Of a DNA stretch of 54,779 nt, positions 23,995 through 33,141 are shown piece after piece (the stretch's first letter is position 1; each line of letters starts with the position of its first letter). The notes beneath the pieces were generated by a model. That model saw only the letters and a list, made by a program, of their open reading frames with translations. It had not been told where the DNA came from and did not search any database. The translations under genes and the position numbers were made by a program. Origin of the DNA: Clostridia bacterium (GTDB lineage Bacteria; Bacillota; Clostridia; Oscillospirales; CAG-272); assembly GCA_017532025.1 (NCBI GenBank), contig JAFXJX010000068.1, forward strand, positions 1 to 54,779. Direction: 5' to 3'.

Positions 23995-25953
23995 ATGAAA
24001 AAAATACTGATTACCGCTTCGGTGCTGCTCGTTTTGGTGTTGCTTCTGCTTTTGCCTGTGGTGGCTCTTGATGCAGAAGAAACCACGATTCTTGCTTGCT
24101 CAGACTTTCAGGCGCCAAACGGAAACACACAAGGCAAATCGCAGGTTGCCGAGATTCTGTCTGCGATGGAAAAAGACGGTATCACTTCGGCTGACGGCTT
24201 TTTTGCCTGCGGTGATTATGACTATGAATATGATGATACCAAGGGTGGTGTCACTTCGCTGAAGCAGGCGGTCAGCGGTGTGGTAAGCGAAAACATGGTG
24301 TTCGTGCAGGGCAATCACGACAAGGCGGTGGGGTCAGACGGGCTTTCTCTCAGCGGAAATAACGATCCCGCGCACGGCAAATACGGCGTGTTCGTGATCA
24401 ACGAAGACGATTATATGTGGTACAATGAAAGAGAAAACACGATCAAGCGCACCGCACAGCTTCTGACCGAGTATCTGAATGAAAAGCTGGCATCGGGGTA
24501 TAACAAGCCGATTTTTGTTCTTTCACACTTGCCGCTTAATTACAATATGCGTACCCGAAACGATGGGGATATGATGCACGCGCGCTATCTTGTGAATGTT
24601 TTGAACGAGGCAGGCAAGCGTGGACTTAACATTTTTTATCTTTTCGGTCACGACCATTCGAACGGCTGGGATGACTATCTCGGCGGCTCGTCGGTCTATC
24701 TCAAAAAAGGGGACAGTATTCTTGTTGCCGACGGCACAAAACATCGTTACCAAGAGACAACGATCAACTTCACCTATCTGAATGCAGGCTATGTTGGTTA
24801 TTATCAGAATCCCAACGAAGCGGACGATGCGTTGACGATGACGTATATTACCATCAAGGGAAATGAAGTGACATTTGTCCGCTACGATAAAAACGGACTG
24901 CACAATATGAAATCGGCAGGTGTTCGCAATGCCCACAAAAACGAAGGTCCGTATCTGCCCGACACAACTGTGTACGCCTCTCCGCAGACGGTGACTTTGA
25001 CAGATATTTCGGACAGAACACCGCTTGCCGAGCTTTTGCCGAGCGATAAGACCGCGCTTCGCTATCAGCGCGTACATTCCGCCGAAGACTTAAAGGACGG
25101 CGGACGGTATCTGATCGTTTACAATTCCTCCACCGACCGCTTCTTGCTTCCGCAGGTGGTGACCAAAGCCAACGACGATGGCGTTGAACGCATCGGATTT
25201 GAGATTGAGATCACCTACGAATTCGGCGGCGAAGTGGTGTTTGGAAATTTTGCCGACAGAGAATGGACGTTTGTGAAGTCAAACAGCGGTTGGCTGTTGG
25301 AAAAGGACGGCAAGTATGCTACCTTTAAGAACACCACGACCTATGCTGTCACGGCAACGCTTGAGGATAAGGGTACGGTGTTTACGGTTGAGGGCTCGCG
25401 TGATGCGTTTAGATTCAAGGGCGGTGCTTACCAATTCAACTACAATGCAAGAATGCTTTTTAACGGCTTTCCCTCCGACCCCGCGCATTTTTACATTTAC
25501 GAAGCGACCGGCTATGCGTTAGAAGCGGAAGGTGCGACTTTAGGAAAAACGTCTGCTTGGGCAGGTGAAACAGTCACGCTGACGGCAAGCACACCGCCCA
25601 CGGGAAAAGTGTTTGATGCTTGGGTTGTGGAAAAGGGCACTCTTATGCTTTCGGATGCCACAAGTGCATCGATCACCTTTACCATGCCTGAATCGGGTGT
25701 TGTTTTGCGCGCCACTTATAAAGATGCACCGGCAGAAACAACGCCTGTGTCAACAGTGGTCAAACAGCCTGAAAGCACTCCCGAAGGCACGGGTTCTCTC
25801 ACGCCCGAAACCACCCCCGATACCGAATCAACGAACACACCGAACGAAAACAGCGCTCTTGCATATTTGGTGTATATCACAATTGCGCTTGGCTTTGTGT
25901 TCGCGCTTACGCTAGCGATCGTTGTTCTCGTCAACAAGAAAAAAGAATCATAA
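23995..25953 (+). CDS. Membrane-anchored calcineurin-like metallophosphoesterase
   Basis: 652 residues from ATG 23995 (AAAGAGGTG upstream). Signal peptide (1 to about 22), then a metallophosphoesterase domain: A-C-S-D-F-Q (usual D-x-H is D-F-Q), A-C-G-D-Y-D (G-D-x-x-D), V-Q-G-N-H-D (G-N-H-D), V-L-S-H-L-P-L and F-G-H-D-H-S. A beta-rich middle is followed by an InlB-type B repeat (G-A-T-L-G-K ... W-V-V-E-K-G ... F-T-M-P), a Thr/Pro/Glu spacer and one C-terminal helix ending K-K-K-E-S. The Gln in place of the first His is common in some exported members and need not abolish activity. Probably acts on extracellular nucleotides or phosphoesters. Confidence 0.85.
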   Translation: MKKILITASVLLVLVLLLLLPVVALDAEETTILACSDFQAPNGNTQGKSQVAEILSAMEKDGITSADGFFACGDYDYEYDDTKGGVTSLKQAVSGVVSENMVFVQGNHDKAVGSDGLSLSGNNDPAHGKYGVFVINEDDYMWYNERENTIKRTAQLLTEYLNEKLASGYNKPIFVLSHLPLNYNMRTRNDGDMMHARYLVNVLNEAGKRGLNIFYLFGHDHSNGWDDYLGGSSVYLKKGDSILVADGTKHRYQETTINFTYLNAGYVGYYQNPNEADDALTMTYITIKGNEVTFVRYDKNGLHNMKSAGVRNAHKNEGPYLPDTTVYASPQTVTLTDISDRTPLAELLPSDKTALRYQRVHSAEDLKDGGRYLIVYNSSTDRFLLPQVVTKANDDGVERIGFEIEITYEFGGEVVFGNFADREWTFVKSNSGWLLEKDGKYATFKNTTTYAVTATLEDKGTVFTVEGSRDAFRFKGGAYQFNYNARMLFNGFPSDPAHFYIYEATGYALEAEGATLGKTSAWAGETVTLTASTPPTGKVFDAWVVEKGTLMLSDATSASITFTMPESGVVLRATYKDAPAETTPVSTVVKQPESTPEGTGSLTPETTPDTESTNTPNENSALAYLVYITIALGFVFALTLAIVVLVNKKKES

Positions 25954-25963
25954 ATCATAAGAA

Positions 25964-25995
25964 AACCGCCACATGACGTCTGTCATGTGGCGGTT
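25964..25995. terminator. Bidirectional terminator between convergent genes
   Basis: Perfect 14-bp stem (25964-25977 with 25982-25995) and a 4-nt loop (GTCT), placed between the ends of the metallophosphoesterase gene (+) and the copA-type gene (-). A/T on both flanks serves both directions. Confidence 0.85.
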
Positions 25996-25998
25996 GGT

Positions 25999-28242
25999 TT
26001 ATTTCACACGGTATAAGCGGAGGGAGTTTGTGACAACGAAAAGCGAGGAGAGCGACATGGCGGCGGCGGCAATCATGGGGGAAAGCGTGATACCGACGGC
26101 GGTCAAAGCGCCTGCGGCGATTGGGATGCCGATGACGTTGTAAAAGAACGCCCAAAAGAGATTTTGTTTGATACGGCGGAGTGTTTGGCGGGAAAGGCGA
26201 ATGGCAACAGGCAGATCCGAAAGATCGTTTTTGAGAAGCACCGCATCGGCACTTTCCATGGCGATATCGGTACCTCCGCCAACGGCAATACCAACCGTAG
26301 CGGCGGCAAGGGCGGGTGCATCGTTGATGCCGTCTCCCACCATAACCACTTTTTTGCCCTTCTTGGTGAGTGTTTCCACAGCGGCGGCCTTTTCGGTGGG
26401 CAGTACCTCGGCGATGATTTCATCAAGGGCGAGGCTGTTTTCCTCTGCCATGGCATTTGCCGCGCGTTTGTTATCCCCTGTGAGCATACAGACCGAAAGA
26501 CCTTGTCCCTTGAGGGCGCGGATGGCATCTTGCGAGGTGGATTTGATGCTGTCGGCAATGCCGATGATGCCGAGGAGTGTTTGATCCTTGGCAAGAAAGA
26601 CCACCGTTTTGCCTTTTTCGGAAAGCGCCTTGAAGCTGTCTGAACCCTTTTCGGTATCAATGCCGTGTTCATGCATCAAAGCGACGTTGCCGCACAAACA
26701 AGTCTTGCTGTCAATCGTTCCGATGACCCCTCTGCCGGGAATGGCGGAAAAGTTTTCAAGAGTCGGGAGGGGGAGTTCTTTTTGTTTGGCGGCATCTGTA
26801 ATGGCTTTGGCAAGCGAATGCTCGCTTTTTTCTTCCATGGCGGCGGCGAGTGCAAGGAGTGTATCAGCATCGCCCGTGAGCGGCAGAAGGTCGGTGACGG
26901 TGGGTTTGCCTTCGGTGATAGTGCCGGTTTTGTCAAGGACAATGGTATCCACGTGGGCAAGCGCCTCAAGCGAGGCGGCAGATTTGATCAAAATGCCGTG
27001 AGATGCGCATTTGCCGAGCGCAACTGTAACGGCAACCGGCGTGGCAAGTCCAAGCGCGCAGGGGCAGGAGATGACAAGCACCGAAATCGCGTGTGTCAAG
27101 GCACTGTCTGCTGTTCCGTCGATGATCAACCAAACGACGGCGGTGATGAGAGCACAGGCAAGCACAAACGGCACGAAAATGCCGCTGACTTTATCGGCAA
27201 GGCGCGCAATCGGCGCTTTGGTGAGACCTGCGTTTTCCACCGCTTCAATGATTTTTGAAAGGGTGGTATCACTACCCACGGCGGTGGCTTGCATTTTGAA
27301 GCTTCCTGTTAAGTTGATCGAGGCTGTGAGTACGGTATCTCCCGTCTGAACGGCGGTGGGCATACTTTCGCCTGTCAGGGCAGACGTGTCAAGCTCGGAG
27401 ACGCCTTCGGTGACAATGCCGTCCACCGGGAGTTTTTCGCCCGGACGGATGATTAACATATCGCCCACGGCAACCTCTTCGGCGCGCAAAATTACCTCTT
27501 TGCCGTCGCGAATCACGGTGGCGGTTTTGGGAGAAAGGCTTGAGAGGGAACGAATGGCGCGGTCGGTTTTCTTTTTGCTTCTTTCTTCAAGCAGTTTGCC
27601 GACCGTGACGAGCGAAAGGATCATCACAGCCGATTCGAAATAAAGATGATGGGTATAGCTTGCCCCAAGAGCTGTGTTGCCGTCTGCCACTGCCAAGGCG
27701 ATGAGAACAACCGAGACGATACCGTCGATCATGGCGGCAGATGAGCCGAGTGCCACAAGCGAGTCCATGTTTGGCGAGCGATGCCACAAAGCACGGAACC
27801 CAACGATGAAGAATTTGCGGTTTACATACAAAACAGGAAGCGACAAGCCAAGCTGTACCAGCGCGAACGTGAGCGGATGGCTTGACGGCTGCAAAAACGC
27901 AGGCAAGGGAAGCGATATCATGTGGCCCATCGAAACATACATCAGCACAAGCATGAAAACAAGCGAGATGACAAGACGCGGTTTCATGGCGGTGTAAGTG
28001 TCTTTGTGTGTCGGTATCGCATTTTTATCAAAAAGCGTGGCAGAATAGCCTGCTTTGGTGACCGCTTCGATGATGGCTTCATCAGATGTTTTTTCGCCGT
28101 CGTACTCGCAGACGAGAATGCCTGCCATGAGATTGACATCAGCCTTTTCAACGCTGTCAAGGGCTTTGACCGCACGCTCCACGGCGGCAGAGCAGGCAGA
28201 ACAGCTCATACCTTTGACGGTGAATTTTTGTTTTTGTGTCAT
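25999..28242 (-). CDS. copA: Copper-type P1B ATPase with one HMA domain
   Basis: 747 residues, full length for the family. N-terminal HMA domain with G-M-S-C-S-A-C (Cys14, Cys17), eight membrane helices expected, C393-P-C395 in the transport helix, the phosphorylation loop D437-K-T-G-T, L-T-G-E-S in the actuator domain and G-D-G-I-N-D-A-P in the hinge. CPC plus one CxxC HMA domain indicates Cu(I) export (CopA), with silver possible. The start ATG 28242 has AAGGAG upstream on the minus strand. Divergent from the Fur-family gene at 28348, sharing a 105-bp control region with an operator at 28311-28325. A separate CopZ-like metallochaperone is at 44883. Confidence 0.95.
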   Translation of the reverse strand: MTQKQKFTVKGMSCSACSAAVERAVKALDSVEKADVNLMAGILVCEYDGEKTSDEAIIEAVTKAGYSATLFDKNAIPTHKDTYTAMKPRLVISLVFMLVLMYVSMGHMISLPLPAFLQPSSHPLTFALVQLGLSLPVLYVNRKFFIVGFRALWHRSPNMDSLVALGSSAAMIDGIVSVVLIALAVADGNTALGASYTHHLYFESAVMILSLVTVGKLLEERSKKKTDRAIRSLSSLSPKTATVIRDGKEVILRAEEVAVGDMLIIRPGEKLPVDGIVTEGVSELDTSALTGESMPTAVQTGDTVLTASINLTGSFKMQATAVGSDTTLSKIIEAVENAGLTKAPIARLADKVSGIFVPFVLACALITAVVWLIIDGTADSALTHAISVLVISCPCALGLATPVAVTVALGKCASHGILIKSAASLEALAHVDTIVLDKTGTITEGKPTVTDLLPLTGDADTLLALAAAMEEKSEHSLAKAITDAAKQKELPLPTLENFSAIPGRGVIGTIDSKTCLCGNVALMHEHGIDTEKGSDSFKALSEKGKTVVFLAKDQTLLGIIGIADSIKSTSQDAIRALKGQGLSVCMLTGDNKRAANAMAEENSLALDEIIAEVLPTEKAAAVETLTKKGKKVVMVGDGINDAPALAAATVGIAVGGGTDIAMESADAVLLKNDLSDLPVAIRLSRQTLRRIKQNLFWAFFYNVIGIPIAAGALTAVGITLSPMIAAAAMSLSSLFVVTNSLRLYRVK

Positions 28243-28280
28243 GCTACAACTCCTTTTTGTGACTTTTTTTCATTCCCCAC

Positions 28281-28325
28281 TTGACAAAAGGGGCGTTTAT
28301 GGTTACAATATGATAGTCAATATCA
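28281..28325 (+). promoter_or_regulatory. Sigma-A promoter with Fur-family operator
   Basis: -35 TTGACA 28281-28286, 17-bp spacer, -10 TACAAT 28304-28309. Directly downstream, 28311-28325 reads TGATAGTCAATATCA, which agrees with the 7-1-7 Fur/PerR/Zur box TGATAATnATTATCA at all but two positions. Its place just after the -10 predicts repression of the downstream regulator plus lipoprotein transcript, that is, autoregulation. It may also affect the divergent copA-type gene. Confidence 0.75.
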
Positions 28326-28347
28326 AATTTGAAAACGAGGATATAGA

Positions 28348-28743
28348 ATGGCAGACCGCAATTATCGCACCAAACAGCGTGACAGTATTCTGACCTATTT
28401 TGCCAAGCACCCCGAGGCGTGTCTTTCGGCAAAGGATATCATTGAAAACCCCGAAATTGCCGTAGGCGAAGCCACAGTTTTCCGCTGTCTTGCCCATTTG
28501 ACCGCTGAAGGACGTCTGAAAAAATACGTTGGCGCGGGGGGTGGGGCGCTTTATCAATATCAGGAAGCAGAGGACTGCAAGGGGCATTTTCACTTGAAAT
28601 GTCTGCAATGCGGCGAGATTGTGCATCTTGACTGCCGCATGATGCAGGATGTGGGTGCGCACATTGCCGCACACCACGACTTTGAGGTGGACGTTTCGCG
28701 CACCGTGATTTACGGTGTCTGTCGCGCTTGCCGCCAACTGTAA
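28348..28743 (+). CDS. Fur-family metal-responsive regulator
   Basis: 131 residues. N-terminal winged helix (A-V-G-E-A-T-V-F-R-C-L-A-H-L as recognition region), then H80-F-H82 and the structural zinc pairs C85-x-x-C88 and C125-x-x-C128. The H-F-H-L-K-C motif and cysteine pairs match the Fur/Zur/PerR group. Which metal is sensed cannot be decided by eye; the neighbour encodes a ZnuA/TroA-type metal-binding lipoprotein, so Zur is the best guess. Likely controls itself through the operator at 28311. Start ATG 28348 follows GAAAACGAGGATATAGA. Confidence 0.9.
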   Translation: MADRNYRTKQRDSILTYFAKHPEACLSAKDIIENPEIAVGEATVFRCLAHLTAEGRLKKYVGAGGGALYQYQEAEDCKGHFHLKCLQCGEIVHLDCRMMQDVGAHIAAHHDFEVDVSRTVIYGVCRACRQL

Positions 28744-28761
28744 ACAGAAAAGGATAGAATC

Positions 28762-29691
28762 ATGAAAAAAGCTATATCACTCTTTCTCGCGGCTGTTATG
28801 CTTTTGGTTTGTGTGTCGCTGACTGCCTGCGTGCCCGACCTTCCCGAGGGAGAGATTCATATTGTGGCGGCGAATTTTGCAGGCTACGATTTTGCCGCCG
28901 AGATCATCGGTCGGGATAACACCCGTGTTTCGCTCACCTTTTTATCGGCAGGTGATGCGCATAGCTTTAACCCAACCTACGGCGACATTGCCAAGATTCA
29001 AAATGCCGATCTTTTTATTTATGTGGGTGGCGAGTCCGACCATGCGCTCGACTCGGTTTTGTCGGGAGTGAAGGATGAAGCAATTTTCAAAATGATTGAC
29101 TGCGTTGAGCTTCTTGCCATTGAAGAAGAACACGGGGAAGACACACACAGTCACGAATACGACGAACACGTTTGGACATCGCCCTATCACGCAGCGCTCA
29201 TTGTGCAGGCGCTTTCAAAAAAGCTGTGCGAAATTGACCCCGACGGGGCAGAGGATTATCGCGAGAATACGGCAGAATATCTTAACAAGTTAAATGCGCT
29301 GGATGCTGATTTTCAAGCCATGTTTGACTCTGTGGAAGATCCCATGCTTGTGATGGGAGACAGATTCCCCTTTTTGTATTTTGCCAATCGCTACGGCTTT
29401 TCGTATGAAGCTGCTTTCCCGAGCTGCAGTTCAGCCTCTGAGCCAAGCCCGCAACGCGTGATTGAACTTGTGGAGCTTGTGAAAAAAGAGAAGATCTCCA
29501 CTGTGTTTTATATGGAAAGCGGTAACCACAGTGTGGCAGACCGCATTGCCGCCGAGGGCGGCGCTGTGACAGCGCTTCTTCACGCTTGCCACAAGGTAAC
29601 CCCCGAGGAAATGCAAAGCGGAACCACATATTTATCCTTGATGCGGCAAAATTATACCGCCATTCGGGCCTCTCTCGGTCTTTTAGATTAG
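28762..29691 (+). CDS. ZnuA/TroA-type metal-binding lipoprotein
   Basis: 309 residues. Type II signal peptide with lipobox L-T-A-C (Cys23). Cluster A-1 metal-binding fold: F-L-S-A-G-D-A-H-S-F-N-P carries the first ligand His, D-E-H-V-W-T-S-P the second, with a His-rich acidic loop (E-E-E-H-G-E-D-T-H-S-H-E) before it, typical of zinc-acquisition proteins. The usual permease and ATPase genes are absent: the next gene on the same strand is missing and 29688 is convergent. It lies 18 bp after the Fur-family gene, so co-transcribed. An orphan receptor that must use a transporter encoded elsewhere. Confidence 0.88.
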   Translation: MKKAISLFLAAVMLLVCVSLTACVPDLPEGEIHIVAANFAGYDFAAEIIGRDNTRVSLTFLSAGDAHSFNPTYGDIAKIQNADLFIYVGGESDHALDSVLSGVKDEAIFKMIDCVELLAIEEEHGEDTHSHEYDEHVWTSPYHAALIVQALSKKLCEIDPDGAEDYRENTAEYLNKLNALDADFQAMFDSVEDPMLVMGDRFPFLYFANRYGFSYEAAFPSCSSASEPSPQRVIELVELVKKEKISTVFYMESGNHSVADRIAAEGGAVTALLHACHKVTPEEMQSGTTYLSLMRQNYTAIRASLGLLD

Positions 29692-30791
29692 TCCTTTTTG
29701 TTTTTTTCGGCGCGCATGGCAGCTCGCCGTTCACGGAAGAATAAGAGAAGCGCGTGTGCCACAAGGTCACGCGTTTCTTTTTTGAGCGTGAACAGGGTGG
29801 CTGTGGCTTTGTATGCCGAACGGATTTTATCTTCGCCAATCTCACTCAAGGTCTCGGCACCCGACGAGGTGAGCAGGTGATAGAGTGTGTCGATAAAGTG
29901 CTTTTGTTCTTTTTCGCCGAGCTTTTCTGTCCAGGTTTTGACGGCGTTTTCAAGCTTGCGGCTTTCTTCCGAGCGGGCAGGGAGTCGTACAAAGGCGTTG
30001 CCGCGAACACGCCATGTGAAAGCATCGTGCTGGAGAAGCCCTTTGCCTGCGCTTTCAATGACCTCGGCATTTTCGCCGTGCTCCAGCATTGCGCCTACTA
30101 CGGAAAGATAGGGCGTTGTCCAATAGAGCTTTTTCTTGATTGCCAAGAAAGCTTCGTTTTCGCTTTGATCTCTTCGGAAGCCGGGACCGTCGTTATTATA
30201 GATTTTGAGAATACGGTCACGCTCAGACGGATCTAATTTGGTTGCTGCATACATAGCGAGATTGCCGCCTTTGGAGTGACCGCCGATATACATGGTTTCG
30301 CTTCGCTTTTGAAGCACCGCCCTTAAATACGCAACAGCAGCCTTGTGAGAGGGGATTTCATCCTTGACGGCAAGGGAAAGGCTTTCCTTCCAAGCTACGA
30401 TATGGTCATCTGTGCCGCGGAAGGCGACATACAGTTCTTTTGTGGGAAGTTCGTAGGTGACGGCGGCAAACTGCATGGCAGGGCGTTTTTTGATGATATT
30501 CACGGGAAAGGAAAGCTTAACCTCTGAAAAACGCGCACTTTGCGCGGTAAGCAGCAAAAAATCGTCAAAGGCAGGCGTCATGAGAAGCCCAAGCTTGCGT
30601 GTGCCGCGCGGATAGAGCTTCAAATAGCGGCGCGCTGCCGTCTCCAGCGTGACGGTTTCGCCCTTTTCGATGACATCATCGAAATCAAAATAACACAGTT
30701 CGGCGAGAATGAGGTTGTCCACCTCGTTAAAGGGATCTTGAACAAAAGAAAGATCGCCTCGCCAAACGAGATAATCGAGTACAGTTGTCAT
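29688..30791 (-). CDS. DUF2974 (Mbeg1-like) alpha/beta hydrolase
   Basis: 367 residues, with N-terminal D-Y-L-V-W-R-G-D and F-N-E-V-D-N-L-I-L-A typical of the family. V-A-F-R-G-T-D-D (about 122-129) is the oxyanion-side motif and G-G-H-S-K-G-G-N (Ser173) the nucleophile elbow of a lipase-like esterase. No signal peptide or membrane segment, so cytoplasmic. Substrate unknown. The stop codons of this gene and of the lipoprotein gene overlap on opposite strands (29688-29691), with no terminator between them. Confidence 0.88.
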   Translation of the reverse strand: MTTVLDYLVWRGDLSFVQDPFNEVDNLILAELCYFDFDDVIEKGETVTLETAARRYLKLYPRGTRKLGLLMTPAFDDFLLLTAQSARFSEVKLSFPVNIIKKRPAMQFAAVTYELPTKELYVAFRGTDDHIVAWKESLSLAVKDEIPSHKAAVAYLRAVLQKRSETMYIGGHSKGGNLAMYAATKLDPSERDRILKIYNNDGPGFRRDQSENEAFLAIKKKLYWTTPYLSVVGAMLEHGENAEVIESAGKGLLQHDAFTWRVRGNAFVRLPARSEESRKLENAVKTWTEKLGEKEQKHFIDTLYHLLTSSGAETLSEIGEDKIRSAYKATATLFTLKKETRDLVAHALLLFFRERRAAMRAEKNKKD

Positions 30792-30822
30792 GGACGTTCA
30801 TTCCTTTCATAGTTCTTCTTTT

Positions 30823-30851
30823 ATTATACACGTTTTTTCTTTATTTTTCAA
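30823..30851 (-). promoter_or_regulatory. Sigma-A promoter of the DUF2974 gene
   Basis: On the minus strand: -35 TTGAAA (30851-30846), 17-bp spacer, -10 TATAAT (30828-30823), 32 bp before the ATG at 30791. Ribosome site GAAAGGAA lies between. Confidence 0.8.
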
Positions 30852-30874
30852 GATGTCTATGGGCATAAAAACTA

Positions 30875-30931
30875 CAGTCTGAACTTCAGACTGAAGACAA
30901 AGTCACGTAAAGGTGTCTTTGTTTTTTTTGT
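30875..30931 (+). repeat. Copy 1 of a terminator-like repeat module
   Basis: A 9-bp perfect palindrome (30875-30893) runs into TTCAGACTGAAGACAAAGTC (30885-30904), then GGTGTCTTTG and a T8 run. The same 20-mer with one change starts the copy at 42815. It sits between two divergent promoters where no plus-strand gene ends, so a terminator is not needed there. Probably a dispersed repeat or remnant. The rest of 30852-31009 is A/T-rich with no gene seen. Confidence 0.6.
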
Positions 30932-31009
30932 TTTGAGAGACATATTTTGCGCTTTGTTTGAAAAAATGTTCATTATTATAACTTTGACAGAAAAAACAAC
31001 AATAAACTA

Positions 31010-31039
31010 TTGATTTTTTGGGATATTTTATGGTATACT
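31010..31039 (+). promoter_or_regulatory. Probable promoter of the metallopeptidase transcript
   Basis: -35 TTGATT 31010-31015, 18-bp spacer, -10 TATACT 31034-31039. Transcription from here would include the 14-codon frame at 31081 before the gene at 31169. Confidence 0.6.
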
Positions 31040-31080
31040 GATAACAAGAGATTTAACGATAACAAAGAGAGGTGTTTCCG

Positions 31081-31125
31081 ATGGCATATTCCGGTATGCC
31101 TATCATAGGCAAAGGATTGAACTAA
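31081..31125 (+). CDS. Possible 14-residue leader peptide
   Basis: ATG 31081 preceded by AGAGAGGTG at proper distance; reads MAYSGMPIIGKGLN then TAA, 43 bp before the next gene. The coding part also holds a small hairpin (TGCCTA / TAGGCA). No run of a single regulatory amino acid is seen, so classic attenuation is not obvious. May be an upstream small ORF, a small bioactive peptide or chance. Confidence 0.35.
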   Translation: MAYSGMPIIGKGLN

Positions 31126-31168
31126 TTGGGTTGTTTTTATTATACAATTATATTGAAAGGAGTTTGTT

Positions 31169-33112
31169 ATGAAAAAAGTTATGTGTATTTTAATCGCTTT
31201 CCTGTTGCTTCTTGGTCTGCCCATTCCTGTACTCGCTCAAACACAAGACAATGTATCGGCGCTTGAAGAAAACACACAGTATTACTCTGATAATTTTATT
31301 GATTTTCGTTTAGCAAAGAAGATAGTTGCTGTTGACGAAAGAATTGCTATTTCATTGATGGGTAATACAACCAGTAAAGTTTTATCAATCGATATTTCGT
31401 CGAGCGGTTTTCAATATACCGAGAAAACTGTGTCTGCTGTGAATTCCTTGCCGGGTTATGAATTGGTTTGGGATTCTGATACGGACGAAGCTTATTTTTC
31501 ATGTATGGTTTTGACTTCGAATAATACACAGTATCTGTGCGAGCTGTTTGCTGTGAAATGTGAAAATACAATATATTGCAGTTTGGATTCTTTTGATGCG
31601 GCGAGAGATGACTATTTCTTTTCTAAAGTAAAACAAGGTGTTTGGACACAAGAAGAATATCAAGAAGCATTGCAAACTATGTATCAGAAGTACGGAACCG
31701 AGCAAGCTACGGTGGAGATGAATGCCAATGCATCTCGAGATGTTCATACTATAATTGTGAATGGATTGTTACAGTGGAATGACGATCGCAATGTTGTTCA
31801 TCCGCTGCAGTATGTAAAGGTTGAAATTTGGGATAATTTGTTTTCAACCAAACTTGGAACAGCTTACACAGACTCTTCCGGATTCTATGCTTGCCATATA
31901 TATGACACAGCAAGCTACCGGAATATATACATAAAGGTTTATCCCGGTGGTGATTATGCTGATCTTAAGACACATAATGGTGGAGTATATGTGTACCAAA
32001 GCGGTGTACAGTATAGTGTTGTTCCCAATTCTACAGTTACTATGTCTTATACAGTCGACATGACCAATGATTTAGGAAGAGCGTTTCAAATTGCACAAGC
32101 AGTGAATGTTGCAGCGAAATATGCAAAGACGATGAACGGAACTGCGTTGCCAAAAGTGGATGTTATCTATCCTCACGGAGACTCGCAAAATGCATCGTCT
32201 TATTACACTGTTAACAAAATATATATAGCACATCGCATGTCAGGTGGCGTGTTAGGTCTGAATTCGTATGCATCGTGGGATGCTATCATGCATGAATACG
32301 GCCATCATGTTGCTGAGACGTTGGATATAAGTTCTTTTTCTCCGGGGCAACATAGCCTGTCGGATAACCATGCTGACGATACGGAAGATAAACTAAGAGG
32401 GATTCAATGGGCTTGGGGAGAATCGTACCCGACGGTTTTTTCGTTGATGGCACAGGAGTATTTTCGTACAACGCTTAATTCGATAGCCACAGTAGCAGAT
32501 ACCTTTTATTCTTCATATTCAGGCGGTTTATTGAATCCGGAATCGGATGGCGGTTATTATAGTGATGCTTGTGAAGGAGCCCTGATTTGTGCCTTGTGGG
32601 ATATCTTTGATATACCCAGTGAAGCTCACGATAGTTTAAGATACTCACATACGGGTTTTTGGAATTTGATTATGGATTCCGGTGCGACAACTTTTAATGA
32701 CTTTGTTTGCTACTTTAATGAAACACAGAGTGCATCACAAAAACGAGCTCTCGGAGGTATACTGTCTTATTATCATATTTCGGCGTATGATTTGAATTGT
32801 ACGATTATTGGTTCACGAGCTGCCTTTACATGGAATTTAGGCGGAACCTCAAAGTATATCCCTAATAGCAATTCAAATGGACCTTTTGTTAACGATTCAT
32901 TTGACTTGGTTTTTTGCGATGCCAACAAGAACGAGATACTGCGTATAGAGTATCTTTCGGGTGGTTCGTGCATGCTAACTACATCACAATGGGCAACGAT
33001 TATGAATGCAACAGGCAGTACGTTTGGTTTTTATGTTGAAGCTTATCAAACGGACACTCCTGTAACGGGGCAGTATCAATCTGAATACATAACAGTTGCC
33101 AAACCGACATAA
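31169..33112 (+). CDS. Secreted zinc metallopeptidase-like protein (HEYGH)
   Basis: 647 residues from ATG 31169 (GAAAGGAG upstream). Signal peptide (1 to about 24, ending V-L-A-Q). An N-terminal region of unknown fold is followed by a beta-sandwich of carboxypeptidase-regulatory/CNA-B type (V-K-V-E-I-W-D-N ... D-S-S-G-F-Y-A-C, about 215-290), then the zincin motif H375-E-Y-G-H379-H with a downstream acidic D-D-T-E-D-K stretch that may include the third ligand. No membrane anchor or LPXTG, so secreted. Base composition is more A/T-rich than the neighbours, which suggests acquisition. Peptidase family not identified with certainty. Confidence 0.7.
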   Translation: MKKVMCILIAFLLLLGLPIPVLAQTQDNVSALEENTQYYSDNFIDFRLAKKIVAVDERIAISLMGNTTSKVLSIDISSSGFQYTEKTVSAVNSLPGYELVWDSDTDEAYFSCMVLTSNNTQYLCELFAVKCENTIYCSLDSFDAARDDYFFSKVKQGVWTQEEYQEALQTMYQKYGTEQATVEMNANASRDVHTIIVNGLLQWNDDRNVVHPLQYVKVEIWDNLFSTKLGTAYTDSSGFYACHIYDTASYRNIYIKVYPGGDYADLKTHNGGVYVYQSGVQYSVVPNSTVTMSYTVDMTNDLGRAFQIAQAVNVAAKYAKTMNGTALPKVDVIYPHGDSQNASSYYTVNKIYIAHRMSGGVLGLNSYASWDAIMHEYGHHVAETLDISSFSPGQHSLSDNHADDTEDKLRGIQWAWGESYPTVFSLMAQEYFRTTLNSIATVADTFYSSYSGGLLNPESDGGYYSDACEGALICALWDIFDIPSEAHDSLRYSHTGFWNLIMDSGATTFNDFVCYFNETQSASQKRALGGILSYYHISAYDLNCTIIGSRAAFTWNLGGTSKYIPNSNSNGPFVNDSFDLVFCDANKNEILRIEYLSGGSCMLTTSQWATIMNATGSTFGFYVEAYQTDTPVTGQYQSEYITVAKPT

Positions 33113-33141
33113 CATTATGCTCTACTGTGGAGGCAGTTACT

